In this document: positions 24,941 to 33,223 of the stretch, one piece after another
Layout of the letters: each line of letters starts with the position of its first letter
Numbering within the stretch: position 1 is the first letter of the stretch
DNA from: Nocardioides allogilvus
Lineage (GTDB): Bacteria; Actinomycetota; Actinomycetes; Propionibacteriales; Nocardioidaceae
Direction of reading: 5' to 3'
Assembly (NCBI RefSeq): GCF_003047285.1
Contig: NZ_PZYX01000002.1
Coordinates: forward strand, 1-64,000
Length of the DNA: 64,000 nucleotides
Translations under genes and position numbers: made by a program
Notes under the pieces: generated by a model
The model's database searches: none
What the model saw: the letters and a program-made list of their open reading frames with translations, nothing else
What the model was told of the DNA's origin: nothing

Positions 24941-26688
24941 CCGTTCGCCAGCGCGTTGTCGCGGGTCTCCATCAGCTTCTTGCGACGAGCCGACACGAGG
25001 AGCCCCGGATCTCCGAGCTCAATGGAGCTCGTGGCGTGCCTGGTTGACATTCCGGCAGCCCGCATCAGGGTGCCCGCGCGGTCTGACACGGAGCCATTGA
25101 TTCCGAAGTGCGCGAGCAGGTCCTTGGCCGTCAACGCGGCGGACCACACACCGGCGGTCCGGTTGCCCGTGGTGATGACCCACGCGACGGCGGCAGCGCC
25201 GCGCACCGGTGAGCCCTTCCGGGCGAAGACCTTCGGGTCATTGCGAGCGGCGCGAGACAGGAAGCGCCGCATCGCCGTTCGGTGCTCGACGTCGAACAAC
25301 TCCTCGGCACAGCCGTCGCACAACTCGAGGATCGCGCCTACGGCAGGCCGAATCTCCTCAGGGATGCCCTGCCAGTCCAAGGTCTCGTCGGGCAGCGGCA
25401 GATCGTCGAGCACCATCAGGGTGTCTAGTCCCCCGACGTCGCGCGCGATGTACTCCAGCGTCCACTCGCTGTCGCTCAGACCGCCGAGCCGCTCGGTCGC
25501 CAAGAGCGCCTCCGCCAGACCGGCCATCGCCTGTTGTCGATCGCTGTGGATCAGCTGCGCGTATTCCGGCTCGTGCTGGTCGACCGCGGCCAGTGTCTCG
25601 GTGGTCAGATCGGCGCGGATGTCGTTGCGGTCGTGGCAGTAGCGAATGTAGGCACGCACCAGATCCGGCAGCTTGGCGAGATACGACGGCTCGGCGATCA
25701 CCTTGCGCGGGAACCAGTCGGCCAGAAGCATCTCCACCGTCACCGGGCTCCACCGCCACGGGTCGCCTGTCGCATAGCCGGTGCAGAACCACAGCACGCT
25801 CTCCAGAAGGGTGCGCCGCTCGTCATCGTCGAAGGCCGCACCGAACCGGGAGGCGAAGAACTCGGCCGCCACCGCCGTCGTCTCCTCCGCGGACCATTCC
25901 TTCCAGTCTGGAGCAGCGCCTCCGGCTGGCATCATCCGAAGCATCCACTCGACCAGGGGACGGCACATCGGCCAACCGTCCGAGGTCAGCGGCGGATACA
26001 GCTGCGCCCCGGAGCTGATCGCCGCCTCGATCACCGCCCGCGCCGTGGCCGGATCAGTTCGAGTCAGCGACTGGTCCGCGTCGTCGATCAGCGTCCCCAT
26101 CTTGATCGCAAGATCCTCCAGCGGCTCCGGGACCACGAACGCGTCCTTCACGACCGTGCCGAGGTTGTGGTCGACATACACCAACGCCGACAGCTGCTCC
26201 CCCGACGGCAGCGTCACCCCGATCAGGTAGTCGTCGCCGTCGCCCAGCACATGGGTCATGAACCAGACGTCCGGGTCCAGCCGTGCTTGATCGAGGCACG
26301 TCAACCAAGACGGCAACGGGTGACGACGCGTCTCGAGCTCCCGACTGATCCGGGCGGCCATCACCTCGTCCGTGGTCAGCGCCCTGATCACGAACAGCGC
26401 GGCGGTCGTCTCGGCGTACGGCGTCCCGACGAACGACTCGACCAAATCGCCCAGTCCCGGCCGCTGCTCCTTGACCGCGAACGGATCCCGGTTTCGCGGG
26501 TCGGTCACCTCCAGCAACCCGCTGACCACGGCAAGGAGATCCAGCGGGTCGCCGGACCGGAGCCCTCGACGCAGGCTCTGAAACAGATCCTGGTCCTCCG
26601 CACCGTGACCTGGGCGGGTCTGTGCGGCCGGCTGGCGTCGTCGCTGCGGCTGGTGTCCCTGGACGCGGCCATGCTTCTTCTTCGGCAC
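24937..26688 (-). CDS. large hypothetical protein, DUF6398-like C-terminus
   Basis: A roughly 583-residue protein encoded just ahead of the UPF0158 gene. It starts with a basic, disordered stretch (PKKKHGRVQGHQPQ) that may bind nucleic acid. The body is acidic and helical. A C-terminal segment of about 60 residues (AVAWVITTGNRTAGVW, then KDLLAHFGINGS) resembles the helix-turn-helix-like DUF6398. I assign GTG 26688 as the start; an in-frame TTG lies six bases further up. No enzyme motif is visible. Its coupling to UPF0158 and its place among toxin-antitoxin genes leave a defence role open. Confidence 0.75.
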   Translation of the reverse strand: MPKKKHGRVQGHQPQRRRQPAAQTRPGHGAEDQDLFQSLRRGLRSGDPLDLLAVVSGLLEVTDPRNRDPFAVKEQRPGLGDLVESFVGTPYAETTAALFVIRALTTDEVMAARISRELETRRHPLPSWLTCLDQARLDPDVWFMTHVLGDGDDYLIGVTLPSGEQLSALVYVDHNLGTVVKDAFVVPEPLEDLAIKMGTLIDDADQSLTRTDPATARAVIEAAISSGAQLYPPLTSDGWPMCRPLVEWMLRMMPAGGAAPDWKEWSAEETTAVAAEFFASRFGAAFDDDERRTLLESVLWFCTGYATGDPWRWSPVTVEMLLADWFPRKVIAEPSYLAKLPDLVRAYIRYCHDRNDIRADLTTETLAAVDQHEPEYAQLIHSDRQQAMAGLAEALLATERLGGLSDSEWTLEYIARDVGGLDTLMVLDDLPLPDETLDWQGIPEEIRPAVGAILELCDGCAEELFDVEHRTAMRRFLSRAARNDPKVFARKGSPVRGAAAVAWVITTGNRTAGVWSAALTAKDLLAHFGINGSVSDRAGTLMRAAGMSTRHATSSIELGDPGLLVSARRKKLMETRDNALANG

Positions 26689-26734
26689 ACCCAAACCCTA
26701 CGAGCAAGGGAGTCCAAAGCGCGACGTCACCGGA

Positions 26735-27607
26735 TCAACGGGATTCAATCCGATCGACGAAAGCCTGGACTCGCACGACCGCCTCGTCGACGGTGGAAGC
26801 AAGGCCGAGTTCCTCCAGCCCTTCCAACGCGCGTTCGTAGATAGGGCCCCAGTGCGGATGTGCCACCACCGTCGCCGGCCATTCGTGCTTGGCACGTGCC
26901 TCGAACACGGCGGCGCAAGCCGCACGCGTCGAGGCCAACGGCCCGTCGATCATGAGTGCTTCGAGCAGCTGCAGGTCCACGAGGTCGTGAGCGCGGTCGT
27001 TAGTGCGCGGCTCGTCAACGCGGTCCGTGCACGCATGGATCTTCTGAGCGATCTGCCAAGGCAGCGTCATGCACGGCACGGCTGCACTGTCCGGCAGACC
27101 AACGAGTGCGAACGCCTCGGAGGAGACATTGTCGTAGCCGTCGGCGTTGCCGGCCTCGACGGGCGAGACCTCAATCGGCACCGAGACGAACGGCCGACGT
27201 TGATAGTTGAGCTTCGCCGTGAATCGATGTGGGTGCGTGATCAGCCCAGGGACCTCAAAGGCTGCCGGTGGTGTGAACACCGCGGTGAAGCCCTCCCACC
27301 CGGAGGCGCCTGCCTCTACCAGGCGATCGTGGACGGTCTCGACGTCAACGCGGATGACGGCATCGAGATCCTTCGATGTACGCGATTCGGGAATCCCGCG
27401 CCGGAGTTCCAGTGACGCGCCGCCCTTCACCAGCAGCAACGGCTCGCCGCGCTCGTCGATCAGCGACGCCATGAACTGGGTGACGACGAGTACGCCGACG
27501 TGCTGCTGCAGTCGACCGAACACGACGCCCTCTCGCTTCGCCGCTGCGGTGAGACGATCACGCAGCGCTCGCAGGTTGGACGGCGAGGAGTCGTAGCGGG
27601 ACGTCAT
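26735..27607 (-). CDS. AbiEii-family nucleotidyltransferase toxin
   Basis: A 290-residue nucleotidyltransferase-fold toxin of a type IV-named toxin-antitoxin pair. Motif I is KGGASLELR followed by the catalytic SRTSKDLDAV (acidic residues after the Thr/Ser), and a later IAQKIHACTD carries the conserved Lys. Known homologues (AbiEii, MenT) modify tRNA or use nucleotides to stop growth. The ATG at 27607 overlaps the antitoxin stop. Together with the antitoxin it probably stabilises the element. Confidence 0.87.
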   Translation of the reverse strand: MTSRYDSSPSNLRALRDRLTAAAKREGVVFGRLQQHVGVLVVTQFMASLIDERGEPLLLVKGGASLELRRGIPESRTSKDLDAVIRVDVETVHDRLVEAGASGWEGFTAVFTPPAAFEVPGLITHPHRFTAKLNYQRRPFVSVPIEVSPVEAGNADGYDNVSSEAFALVGLPDSAAVPCMTLPWQIAQKIHACTDRVDEPRTNDRAHDLVDLQLLEALMIDGPLASTRAACAAVFEARAKHEWPATVVAHPHWGPIYERALEGLEELGLASTVDEAVVRVQAFVDRIESR

Positions 27608-28161
27608 GCCGAAGCACCCGACGCCGCAACGTCTGCACGAAGCGCCTCAGCCACGGGCTTGCGGATGAGCCCCTCTGCCTCGGCACGGTCGATGGCTCGC
27701 CGAAGCTGATAAGGGTCCGTGCCGTCATCGAGGCAGTCTCGGATGGTGCGCTCCGCCGTGGTGACCGCAATTCCAGTCGACTCCGTGACGTCGGAAGCAG
27801 GGAGTGCGCGACGGTGTAGTCGATAGAGATTCCCACCCGCGGCCCGCGGATAGTTGTCCCGTGGCACCGTCAAGTGAACCCGCGAGGGATTCACGTCGGA
27901 GATGCCATGCAGCACCAGTGCCGACTCGTGCGACACGACTCCACGCCCCAGTGACCACGCGACAGCCTCAGCCAGCTCGTCATGCTCGCCGCGAGGGAGG
28001 ACGCTCACCCGATAGGCACCCCGGGCGACTCGTTCCAAACGTCCCCGCGCAGCGAGCAGACGCAGTTGTGTCGGGTCGATCCCCAGGTCGTGGGCGTCTC
28101 GAATCGTCACGTAGCCGTGTTGATCGGCCGCCCGTTCGACCAATTGGTCCCAGATTGCCAT
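27604..28161 (-). CDS. AbiEi-family antitoxin
   Basis: A 185-residue antitoxin. The N-terminal winged helix (GYVTIRDAHDLGIDPTQLRLLAARG) is typical of AbiEi and binds its own promoter. The C-terminal half has the usual SHESALVLHG and TTAERTIRDCLDDG segments. I place the start at ATG 28161, immediately after a -10-like TACGCT and the palindrome at 28,171-28,187; an upstream in-frame ATG would include the operator in the coding region. Confidence 0.87.
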   Translation of the reverse strand: MAIWDQLVERAADQHGYVTIRDAHDLGIDPTQLRLLAARGRLERVARGAYRVSVLPRGEHDELAEAVAWSLGRGVVSHESALVLHGISDVNPSRVHLTVPRDNYPRAAGGNLYRLHRRALPASDVTESTGIAVTTAERTIRDCLDDGTDPYQLRRAIDRAEAEGLIRKPVAEALRADVAASGASA

Positions 28162-28170
28162 GTGCTCTAG

Positions 28171-28187
28171 CGTATCAAATAGATACG
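28171..28187. promoter_or_regulatory. palindromic operator and -10 of the AbiE toxin-antitoxin operon
   Basis: CGTATC at 28,171-28,176 and GATACG at 28,182-28,187 form a perfect inverted repeat with a five-base spacer. It overlaps a -10 candidate (TACGCT on the minus strand, 28,174-28,169) that would put the transcription start at or next to the ATG, giving a leaderless message. AbiEi proteins are known to repress their own promoters through inverted repeats. Confidence 0.6.
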
Positions 28188-28211
28188 TTTCAGCACACAT
28201 GCTTGAACCAT

Positions 28212-29363
28212 TCATTCCGCCACCAAGGCCGACAAGCGCCGGGCGATTTCGGTGTCGCGGTCGGCGGCGGCGTGCTGATAGCGCATGGCCGCACCCGGAG
28301 TAAAGTGACCCAACCGCCCCATGAGCTCGGCAAGAGTCGCGCCAGTCTGGGCGGCGAGCACAGCTCCGGTGTGGCGCAGGTCGTGCCAGCGCAGATCCTC
28401 GCGTCCGGCCGCCTTCCGAGCCGGGTAGTAGACCTTGTAGAGCGTCGACGGCGCCATGTGCGCGTCGTGGTCGGCGGCAGCCGAGAACAGCAACGCGTCT
28501 TTGCCGGCTCCCGTGTAGTCCTTGAGGTGAGCACTCACGAGCGGCAGCAGGTGCGGCGGGATCGCCACGTCTCGAATGCCGGCGTCGGTCTTCGGCAGGC
28601 CGACGATCATCTGGCCGTCGGCACGGACGACCGCGCGGCGGATCTTGACCTGCTTGGTCCGCAGATCGATGTCGCAGCGTCGGAGCTCGGCAAGCTCACC
28701 GAAACGCATGGCGCACCAGGCTGCAAGCAGCGCCATCAACTGGTACCGCGGCGGGAGCTCACCAACGATCTTCTCGAGCTCCTGCAAGGACGCCGGCCTC
28801 ACCTTGTGAACGCGTTTGGCATTGCCCGCTCCCCTGATGTGCGCCGGGTTGTACGGGATGAATGCACGCGGCCTCTCGGTCGCAGCACTCGTGAAGATCG
28901 TCCGCAGCAGGCTGTACGCCTGAGCCCGGATCGTCTCGCGACCCGGGGCCAGAGCGTCGTACCACTTGTTCACGTCGTCGGCCGAGATCCGATCGATGCG
29001 CTCGTCCCCGAAGGTCGGGTAGATGAACTTGTCGAGAAGCATCCGGTACTGCTGCCGCGTGGTCGGACGGAGCTCGCGTCCGCGGGTCTTCCTGGTCTCC
29101 AACCACAGGTCGCCGTACGCGCGCAGCGTCGGTGCCGCCCGGCGAGCAGCACCCCGGGCGGCAGCGTCCGGCGCCCAGACCTCCATCTCGATCTCCGCAC
29201 GCCTGGCGGACAGCCACGCGATGGCGTCATCCCTTGCGCCGAAGGTCACCGGACCGCGGTAGAGCCGACCATCCGGGCCGGTGTAGCCGGCGCGATAGCG
29301 ACCGGACGCCAACTTCTCGATCCGCCCGAAGCCACGCCTCGTGCGCCCCTGTTCCTTGACCAA
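28212..29363 (-). CDS. int: tyrosine recombinase / integrase
   Basis: A 383-residue phage-type integrase. The core-binding domain covers about residues 80-175. Catalytic residues are Arg in CAMRFGELAELRR near 220, the HDLRHTG box near 325, His in LGHFTPG and the nucleophile Tyr in MRYQHA near 361. The start appears to be TTG 29363, with GGGGGCG eight bases ahead; no ATG is available in frame nearby. Its upstream end lies 166 bases from a tRNA 3'-end fragment, which is the expected position for an element integrated in a tRNA gene. Confidence 0.92.
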   Translation of the reverse strand: MVKEQGRTRRGFGRIEKLASGRYRAGYTGPDGRLYRGPVTFGARDDAIAWLSARRAEIEMEVWAPDAAARGAARRAAPTLRAYGDLWLETRKTRGRELRPTTRQQYRMLLDKFIYPTFGDERIDRISADDVNKWYDALAPGRETIRAQAYSLLRTIFTSAATERPRAFIPYNPAHIRGAGNAKRVHKVRPASLQELEKIVGELPPRYQLMALLAAWCAMRFGELAELRRCDIDLRTKQVKIRRAVVRADGQMIVGLPKTDAGIRDVAIPPHLLPLVSAHLKDYTGAGKDALLFSAAADHDAHMAPSTLYKVYYPARKAAGREDLRWHDLRHTGAVLAAQTGATLAELMGRLGHFTPGAAMRYQHAAADRDTEIARRLSALVAE

Positions 29364-29373
29364 CTTTTTCGCC

Positions 29374-29385
29374 CCCAGTATCGCC
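29374..29385. repeat. 12-bp direct repeat of the attR core, next to int
   Basis: CCCAGTATCGCC here recurs at 29,537-29,548 inside the tRNA-like 3' end. It could be an accessory recombinase site or a footprint of an earlier integration. Bases 29,386-29,528 contain nothing I recognise. Confidence 0.45.
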
Positions 29386-29528
29386 TTTCGTGGAACAAGC
29401 GAGGAATAGTGGCGTCAAAACGTGTCCAAGATTGTCCGGTCGTGTCCAGACGCAATATGGCCTCTGACCTGCGAGTTTACGTCAGATCGGCCCGAACTTG
29501 GAACACTCCAGATGACCCGCTTCTCAAA

Positions 29529-29553
29529 GGTTCAAACCCAGTATCGCCCACCA
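29529..29553 (+). other. attR: tRNA 3'-end fragment (tRNA-Val-like), right boundary of the island
   Basis: The sequence runs from GGTTCAAACCC through the acceptor strand ATCGCCC to a genomic CCA. As a tRNA T-arm and acceptor 3' half this is well formed, but the bases before it (CTCAAA) do not complete the T-stem and no 5' half or anticodon arm exists upstream. That is the signature of a tRNA 3' end left at one side of an integrated element. The implied 5' acceptor strand GGGCGAT is that of actinobacterial tRNA-Val as I recall it. The intact gene should be at the other end of the island, left of the window. Confidence 0.65.
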
Positions 29554-29561
29554 CACGGATC

Positions 29562-29592
29562 GAGCCCCTGACCACTGGTCAGGGGCTCTTTC
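29562..29592 (+). terminator. intrinsic terminator of the original tRNA gene
   Basis: GAGCCCCTGACC at 29,562-29,573 and GGTCAGGGGCTC at 29,577-29,588 form a perfect 12-bp stem with a three-base loop, followed by TTTCGTT. It sits nine bases past the CCA of the tRNA fragment, as expected for a tRNA terminator, and supports chromosome starting here. Confidence 0.85.
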
Positions 29593-29697
29593 GTTGTCGT
29601 CCGCCGATCGGATGTCGCGCCCGAGCGCAGGCAACCCGAGCGCCCGCCCGCGGCGTAAGACTGGTGACACGCCATCCGACGACGAGGAGCACACCCG

Positions 29698-30189
29698 ATG
29701 CGGCGAGAGCAACGCGAGGCGGACTTCACGGAGTTCTACCTTGCTCGGCGAGAGGCGCTGCGCCGGACGGCCTACGTCATCGTCCGCGACTGGCACACGG
29801 CTGAGGATCTCACCCAGCAGGCGATGATCAAGCTGTATGCCGCGTGGCCCCGCGTGCGTGACGACACCGCTGATGCCTACGCCCGCAAGGTCGTGGTCAA
29901 CGAGTGCCTGAGCCATCTTCGCCGGCGCCGCGACGTCCCGGTCGAACGCTTGCCCGACCGGGCCACACACTCCCACGAAGCGTCCGTCCTCGACGTCAGC
30001 GCAGCTCTCGACCTGCTCGCACCACGGCAGCGGGCGATCGTCGCCCTGCGCTTCCTCGACGACCTCTCGGTGCTCGACGTCGCGCACGCCCTCTCCGTGT
30101 CCGAGGGCACCGTCAAGAGCCAGTCGTCGAAGGCGCTGGCCACCCTCCGCACCCACCTGCCCCAGCTCGTCCTGACCGAGGAGATCTGA
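29698..30189 (+). CDS. ECF sigma factor, SigE family
   Basis: A 163-residue two-domain sigma-70 factor. Region 2 (FTEFYLARREALRRTAYVIV, then AEDLTQQAMIKLY) and region 4 (LDLLAPRQRAIVALRFLDD and a helix-turn-helix ending in GTVKSQSSKAL) are both complete. It is the first intact gene to the right of the island boundary. The stop overlaps the next start (TGATG), so it is co-translated with a membrane protein that may restrain it. Confidence 0.93.
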   Translation: MRREQREADFTEFYLARREALRRTAYVIVRDWHTAEDLTQQAMIKLYAAWPRVRDDTADAYARKVVVNECLSHLRRRRDVPVERLPDRATHSHEASVLDVSAALDLLAPRQRAIVALRFLDDLSVLDVAHALSVSEGTVKSQSSKALATLRTHLPQLVLTEEI

Positions 30190-31097
30190 TGACCGAGCAC
30201 GACCTCGCCACCCTGATCCGCGACCACGTGGCCGACGGACCGCCGTACGCCCACGGGTCCGCCGAGATCCTGGCCGGGGGGCGTCGCAAGGTACGCCGCA
30301 CCCGCGTGGCAGTGGCCTGCACCGGGATCGCCGTGCTGGCCGTCGGTGCGGCGCTGGGCCTGCCCCCGCTGCTGGGCGACCAGGCCGGGCCCGAGCGTTT
30401 CATCGACCCGGCCATCGCCGCCTCGATCGAGGCCTACGACGTCACCACGATGCCGCGCACCATGGATGACCACGCGCGGTCGATCCTGGTCGGGTCCGTG
30501 CCCGACCTCGGGCCGGCGGACTTCGTGGCCTTCGACGACCAGAGGCAGGAGCTGCCGGAGCACTACTGGGAGATGGCGAGCGGTCTGGTCACGCGCTACG
30601 GCGTCGACTCCCCCCACCGGATCACCGTCACCGTCAATCACTCGCGCGGCTCGGCCGAGGGTGATCCGGAGCGCTACTGCGCCGAGGGCCTCGAGGCCGG
30701 CTATGACCTGGAGTGCGCCGTCGAGCGCACCGAGTCCGGCGAGGTCGTCATCACCAAGCTCATGGCGATGCGGCCGATGCGCGGCGCGTCAGGCCTGCAG
30801 GCGTGGACCGACGACTTCATGGCGGTCACGGCCGACGAGCTCGACACGGTCCGACCCGACCGGCTGTGGTTCTCCCAGGAGGTGAAGGTGGTCAAGTCCG
30901 AGACGTTCGTGACCTACGTCAGCGAGGTCGTGCAGGCACCGGACCTGGCGACGGCGCGCGAGCGCCTCGTCGTGCCCGCCGACGACCTGGCCACGATCGG
31001 CCTCGACCCTGCCCTGGTGATGCCGTCGCCGCCGCCGGGCGAGAACGGCTGCCCGCAGTGGACGATGCCGACCATGGAGGTGGGCTGCACCGGATAG
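30189..31097 (+). CDS. membrane-anchored protein partnered with the ECF sigma factor
   Basis: A 302-residue protein with a short cytoplasmic N-terminus (about 36 residues including RRKVRRTR), one membrane helix near residues 38-57 and a large external domain. This layout and its coupling to the sigma gene suit an anti-sigma factor or a sensor linked to it, though there is no zinc-binding motif. The external domain is not recognised. Confidence 0.75.
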   Translation: MTEHDLATLIRDHVADGPPYAHGSAEILAGGRRKVRRTRVAVACTGIAVLAVGAALGLPPLLGDQAGPERFIDPAIAASIEAYDVTTMPRTMDDHARSILVGSVPDLGPADFVAFDDQRQELPEHYWEMASGLVTRYGVDSPHRITVTVNHSRGSAEGDPERYCAEGLEAGYDLECAVERTESGEVVITKLMAMRPMRGASGLQAWTDDFMAVTADELDTVRPDRLWFSQEVKVVKSETFVTYVSEVVQAPDLATARERLVVPADDLATIGLDPALVMPSPPPGENGCPQWTMPTMEVGCTG

Positions 31098-31133
31098 GCG
31101 AGCTCGTAGGTTCGCCCGGGTAACGCCGCGCGA

Positions 31134-32225
31134 TCAGCCCTCGGCCGTGTCTTCCCCGTGCGTGCCGGGGCGCGGCGCCCACGGCAGCTCCTTGGCCGGG
31201 CGTACGACGATGAGCCGGTCGCCGCGGGCCAGCAGCGTGACGACGGGGTCGAAGTAGCGGTAGACCTTCTCGTCCCGCACGACGGCGATGACCTGGTCGG
31301 GCAACGACTGCGGGGGCTTGCCGACCTCGCCCACGAGCAGGTCGCGCTCGGCGACCTCGAGGCCCTCGCCGTAGGTCAGGAGGTCCTCCATCACGGACCC
31401 GAGCATCGGCGACATGGAGGAGAGGCCGAGGAGGCGGCCGACGGCGTCGGAGGAGGTGATGACGGAGTCGGCGCCCGACTGGCGCATGAGCGGGACGTTC
31501 TCCTGCTCGCGGACCGCGGCCACGATCCACGCGTCGGGGTTGAGCTGGCGCACGGTGAGGGTGGACAAGACGTTGGACGCGTCGCTGTCGGTCGTGATGA
31601 TGACGTGGGTGGCGAGCTCGACGCGGGCGCTGCGGAGCACCTCGCGCCGGGTCGCGTCACCGGTGATGACGGCGAGGCCGTCGCGGTGCGCCTCCTCCTT
31701 GGCGACGATGCTCGGGTCGACCACGATGATCGCCTCACGGTCGTGGCCGTTGTTGACGAGCGTCTCGATCGCGCTGCGCCCCTTGGTGCCGTAGCCGACG
31801 ACGACGACGTGCTCTCCCATGTTCTTCCTCCACCGGGCGACCCGGAACATCTCGCGGCCCTGGGAGGCAAGGACCTCCAGGGTGGTCCCGATCAGCAGCA
31901 CCAGGAAGGCGATGCGGGCGGGGGTGATGATGAAAGCGTTGATCAGCCGAGCGCGCTCTGACACGGGCGCGATGTCGCCGTAGCCGGTCGTGCTGAGCGT
32001 GACGGTGGTGTAGTAGATCGAGTCGATCAGGTCGATCTTTCCGGTCGGGTCGTTGCCGTCGGTGTAGCCGTCGCGGTCGAGGTAGACCAGCAGCACGGTG
32101 CCGACGAGGATCCCCAGCGCAGTCAGGAGCCTTCGGCCGAGCTCCCACCACGGCGAGCGGACCGGGTCGGGCAACGCGATGCGGGCGCCGTGGGGGGCCG
32201 CCGTCGTCGCGGGTTGGTCATGCAC
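31134..32225 (-). CDS. potassium channel with TrkA-N (RCK) regulatory domain
   Basis: A 363-residue two-helix channel subunit. After a first membrane helix near residues 33-50 comes the pore loop with selectivity filter TTGYGD near 79-84 and a second helix near 97-115. The cytoplasmic part has a Rossmann RCK domain (VVVGYGTKGR near 140) and a C-terminal TrkA-C-like segment. The frame begins with GTG 32225; an ATG at 32,221 is out of frame. The start is 12 bases from the BrkB-like gene's stop, so the two are probably co-transcribed. Confidence 0.9.
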   Translation of the reverse strand: MHDQPATTAAPHGARIALPDPVRSPWWELGRRLLTALGILVGTVLLVYLDRDGYTDGNDPTGKIDLIDSIYYTTVTLSTTGYGDIAPVSERARLINAFIITPARIAFLVLLIGTTLEVLASQGREMFRVARWRKNMGEHVVVVGYGTKGRSAIETLVNNGHDREAIIVVDPSIVAKEEAHRDGLAVITGDATRREVLRSARVELATHVIITTDSDASNVLSTLTVRQLNPDAWIVAAVREQENVPLMRQSGADSVITSSDAVGRLLGLSSMSPMLGSVMEDLLTYGEGLEVAERDLLVGEVGKPPQSLPDQVIAVVRDEKVYRYFDPVVTLLARGDRLIVVRPAKELPWAPRPGTHGEDTAEG

Positions 32226-32237
32226 GGCCGGAGTCTT

Positions 32238-33206
32238 TCACGCCGCGTCCCGGGACGTGATCGCCTGCCGCAGCCGCTGCACGATTTCCTGTCGCGCCTT
32301 GGTCGTGGTGCCCTGCGGGAAGACGGTGTCGAAGGCCGCGTTGACCGCTGCCCCGATCAGGACGGCGATGGCCAGGAGATAGAGCCACAGGAGTACGGCG
32401 ATGGGCGCGGCCAGCGGCCCGTAGATCGACCTTGACTCCGCGGCAGTGACGGTGAGGACCCAGCGCAGGGCATAGGAGCCGGCGATCCACGCGATCAGCG
32501 AGAACGTCGCGCCGGGCAGGTTGAACGCCCAGTTCGTCCGCACGGGCACGGACACGTGGTAGAGCGTCGCGAGGAAGCAGATGCACAGCACGATCACGAT
32601 CGGCCAGTAGAACGACATCACGAAGTCGAAGCGGGGTGGCAGCCAGTCCCGGATCAGCGACGGCCCGGCGACGACGAGCGGCAGCGAGATCATCCCCGTC
32701 AGCATCGCCAGGATGTAGAGGGCGAAGGAGAGCGCTCGCGTCTTGACGATCCCCCGGTGCCCGCCGAGTCCGTGCATGATCGTGATGGTGTCGACGAAGA
32801 CGTTGAGCGCCCGCGAGCCCGACCAGAGCGCCAGCACGAAACCCACGGAGACCACGTCGAAGCGGCCACCCCGCAGCACGGAGTCCAGCGTCGGCGTGAT
32901 GACGTCCTCGACGGCCTGCTCGGTCAGTCCTCGCGACGCCAGGTCGATGATCGCCCCCTGGACCTCGGCGATGTCGGCCGGGGAGAACTGCTCGGTGACG
33001 TAGCCCACCGCACCTGCGAGGGCGAAGATCAGCGGTGGCACGGAGAGGACGGCGAAGAAGGCTGCCTCGGCAGCCAGGCCGGTGACGCGGTAGCGCATGC
33101 AGGAGCCGACGGTCGCGACGACGAGCCGCCACACCTGGGCGCGGACGACGACCCACCTCGCCTGGAGGGAGCGCAGCACGGAATGCTGCGAACTCGCCTC
33201 GGCCAT
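32238..33206 (-). CDS. YihY/BrkB-family inner membrane protein
   Basis: A 322-residue protein with about six membrane helices and the family signature GLAAEAAFFAVLSVPPLI near residue 42, plus LWSGSRALN in the middle. BrkB/YihY proteins have no settled transport role; the former RNase BN label is known to be wrong. It is encoded back to back with the AidB-like gene with a 17-base gap between start codons. Confidence 0.88.
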   Translation of the reverse strand: MAEASSQHSVLRSLQARWVVVRAQVWRLVVATVGSCMRYRVTGLAAEAAFFAVLSVPPLIFALAGAVGYVTEQFSPADIAEVQGAIIDLASRGLTEQAVEDVITPTLDSVLRGGRFDVVSVGFVLALWSGSRALNVFVDTITIMHGLGGHRGIVKTRALSFALYILAMLTGMISLPLVVAGPSLIRDWLPPRFDFVMSFYWPIVIVLCICFLATLYHVSVPVRTNWAFNLPGATFSLIAWIAGSYALRWVLTVTAAESRSIYGPLAAPIAVLLWLYLLAIAVLIGAAVNAAFDTVFPQGTTTKARQEIVQRLRQAITSRDAA

Positions 33207-33223
33207 GGGCCTACGGTAGCCAC

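Noticed and set aside
29440..29553. A complete tRNA gene next to int
   Set aside because: Only the 3' part (T-loop side and acceptor strand) is present; the T-stem cannot be completed and no anticodon arm was found, so it is a fragment.
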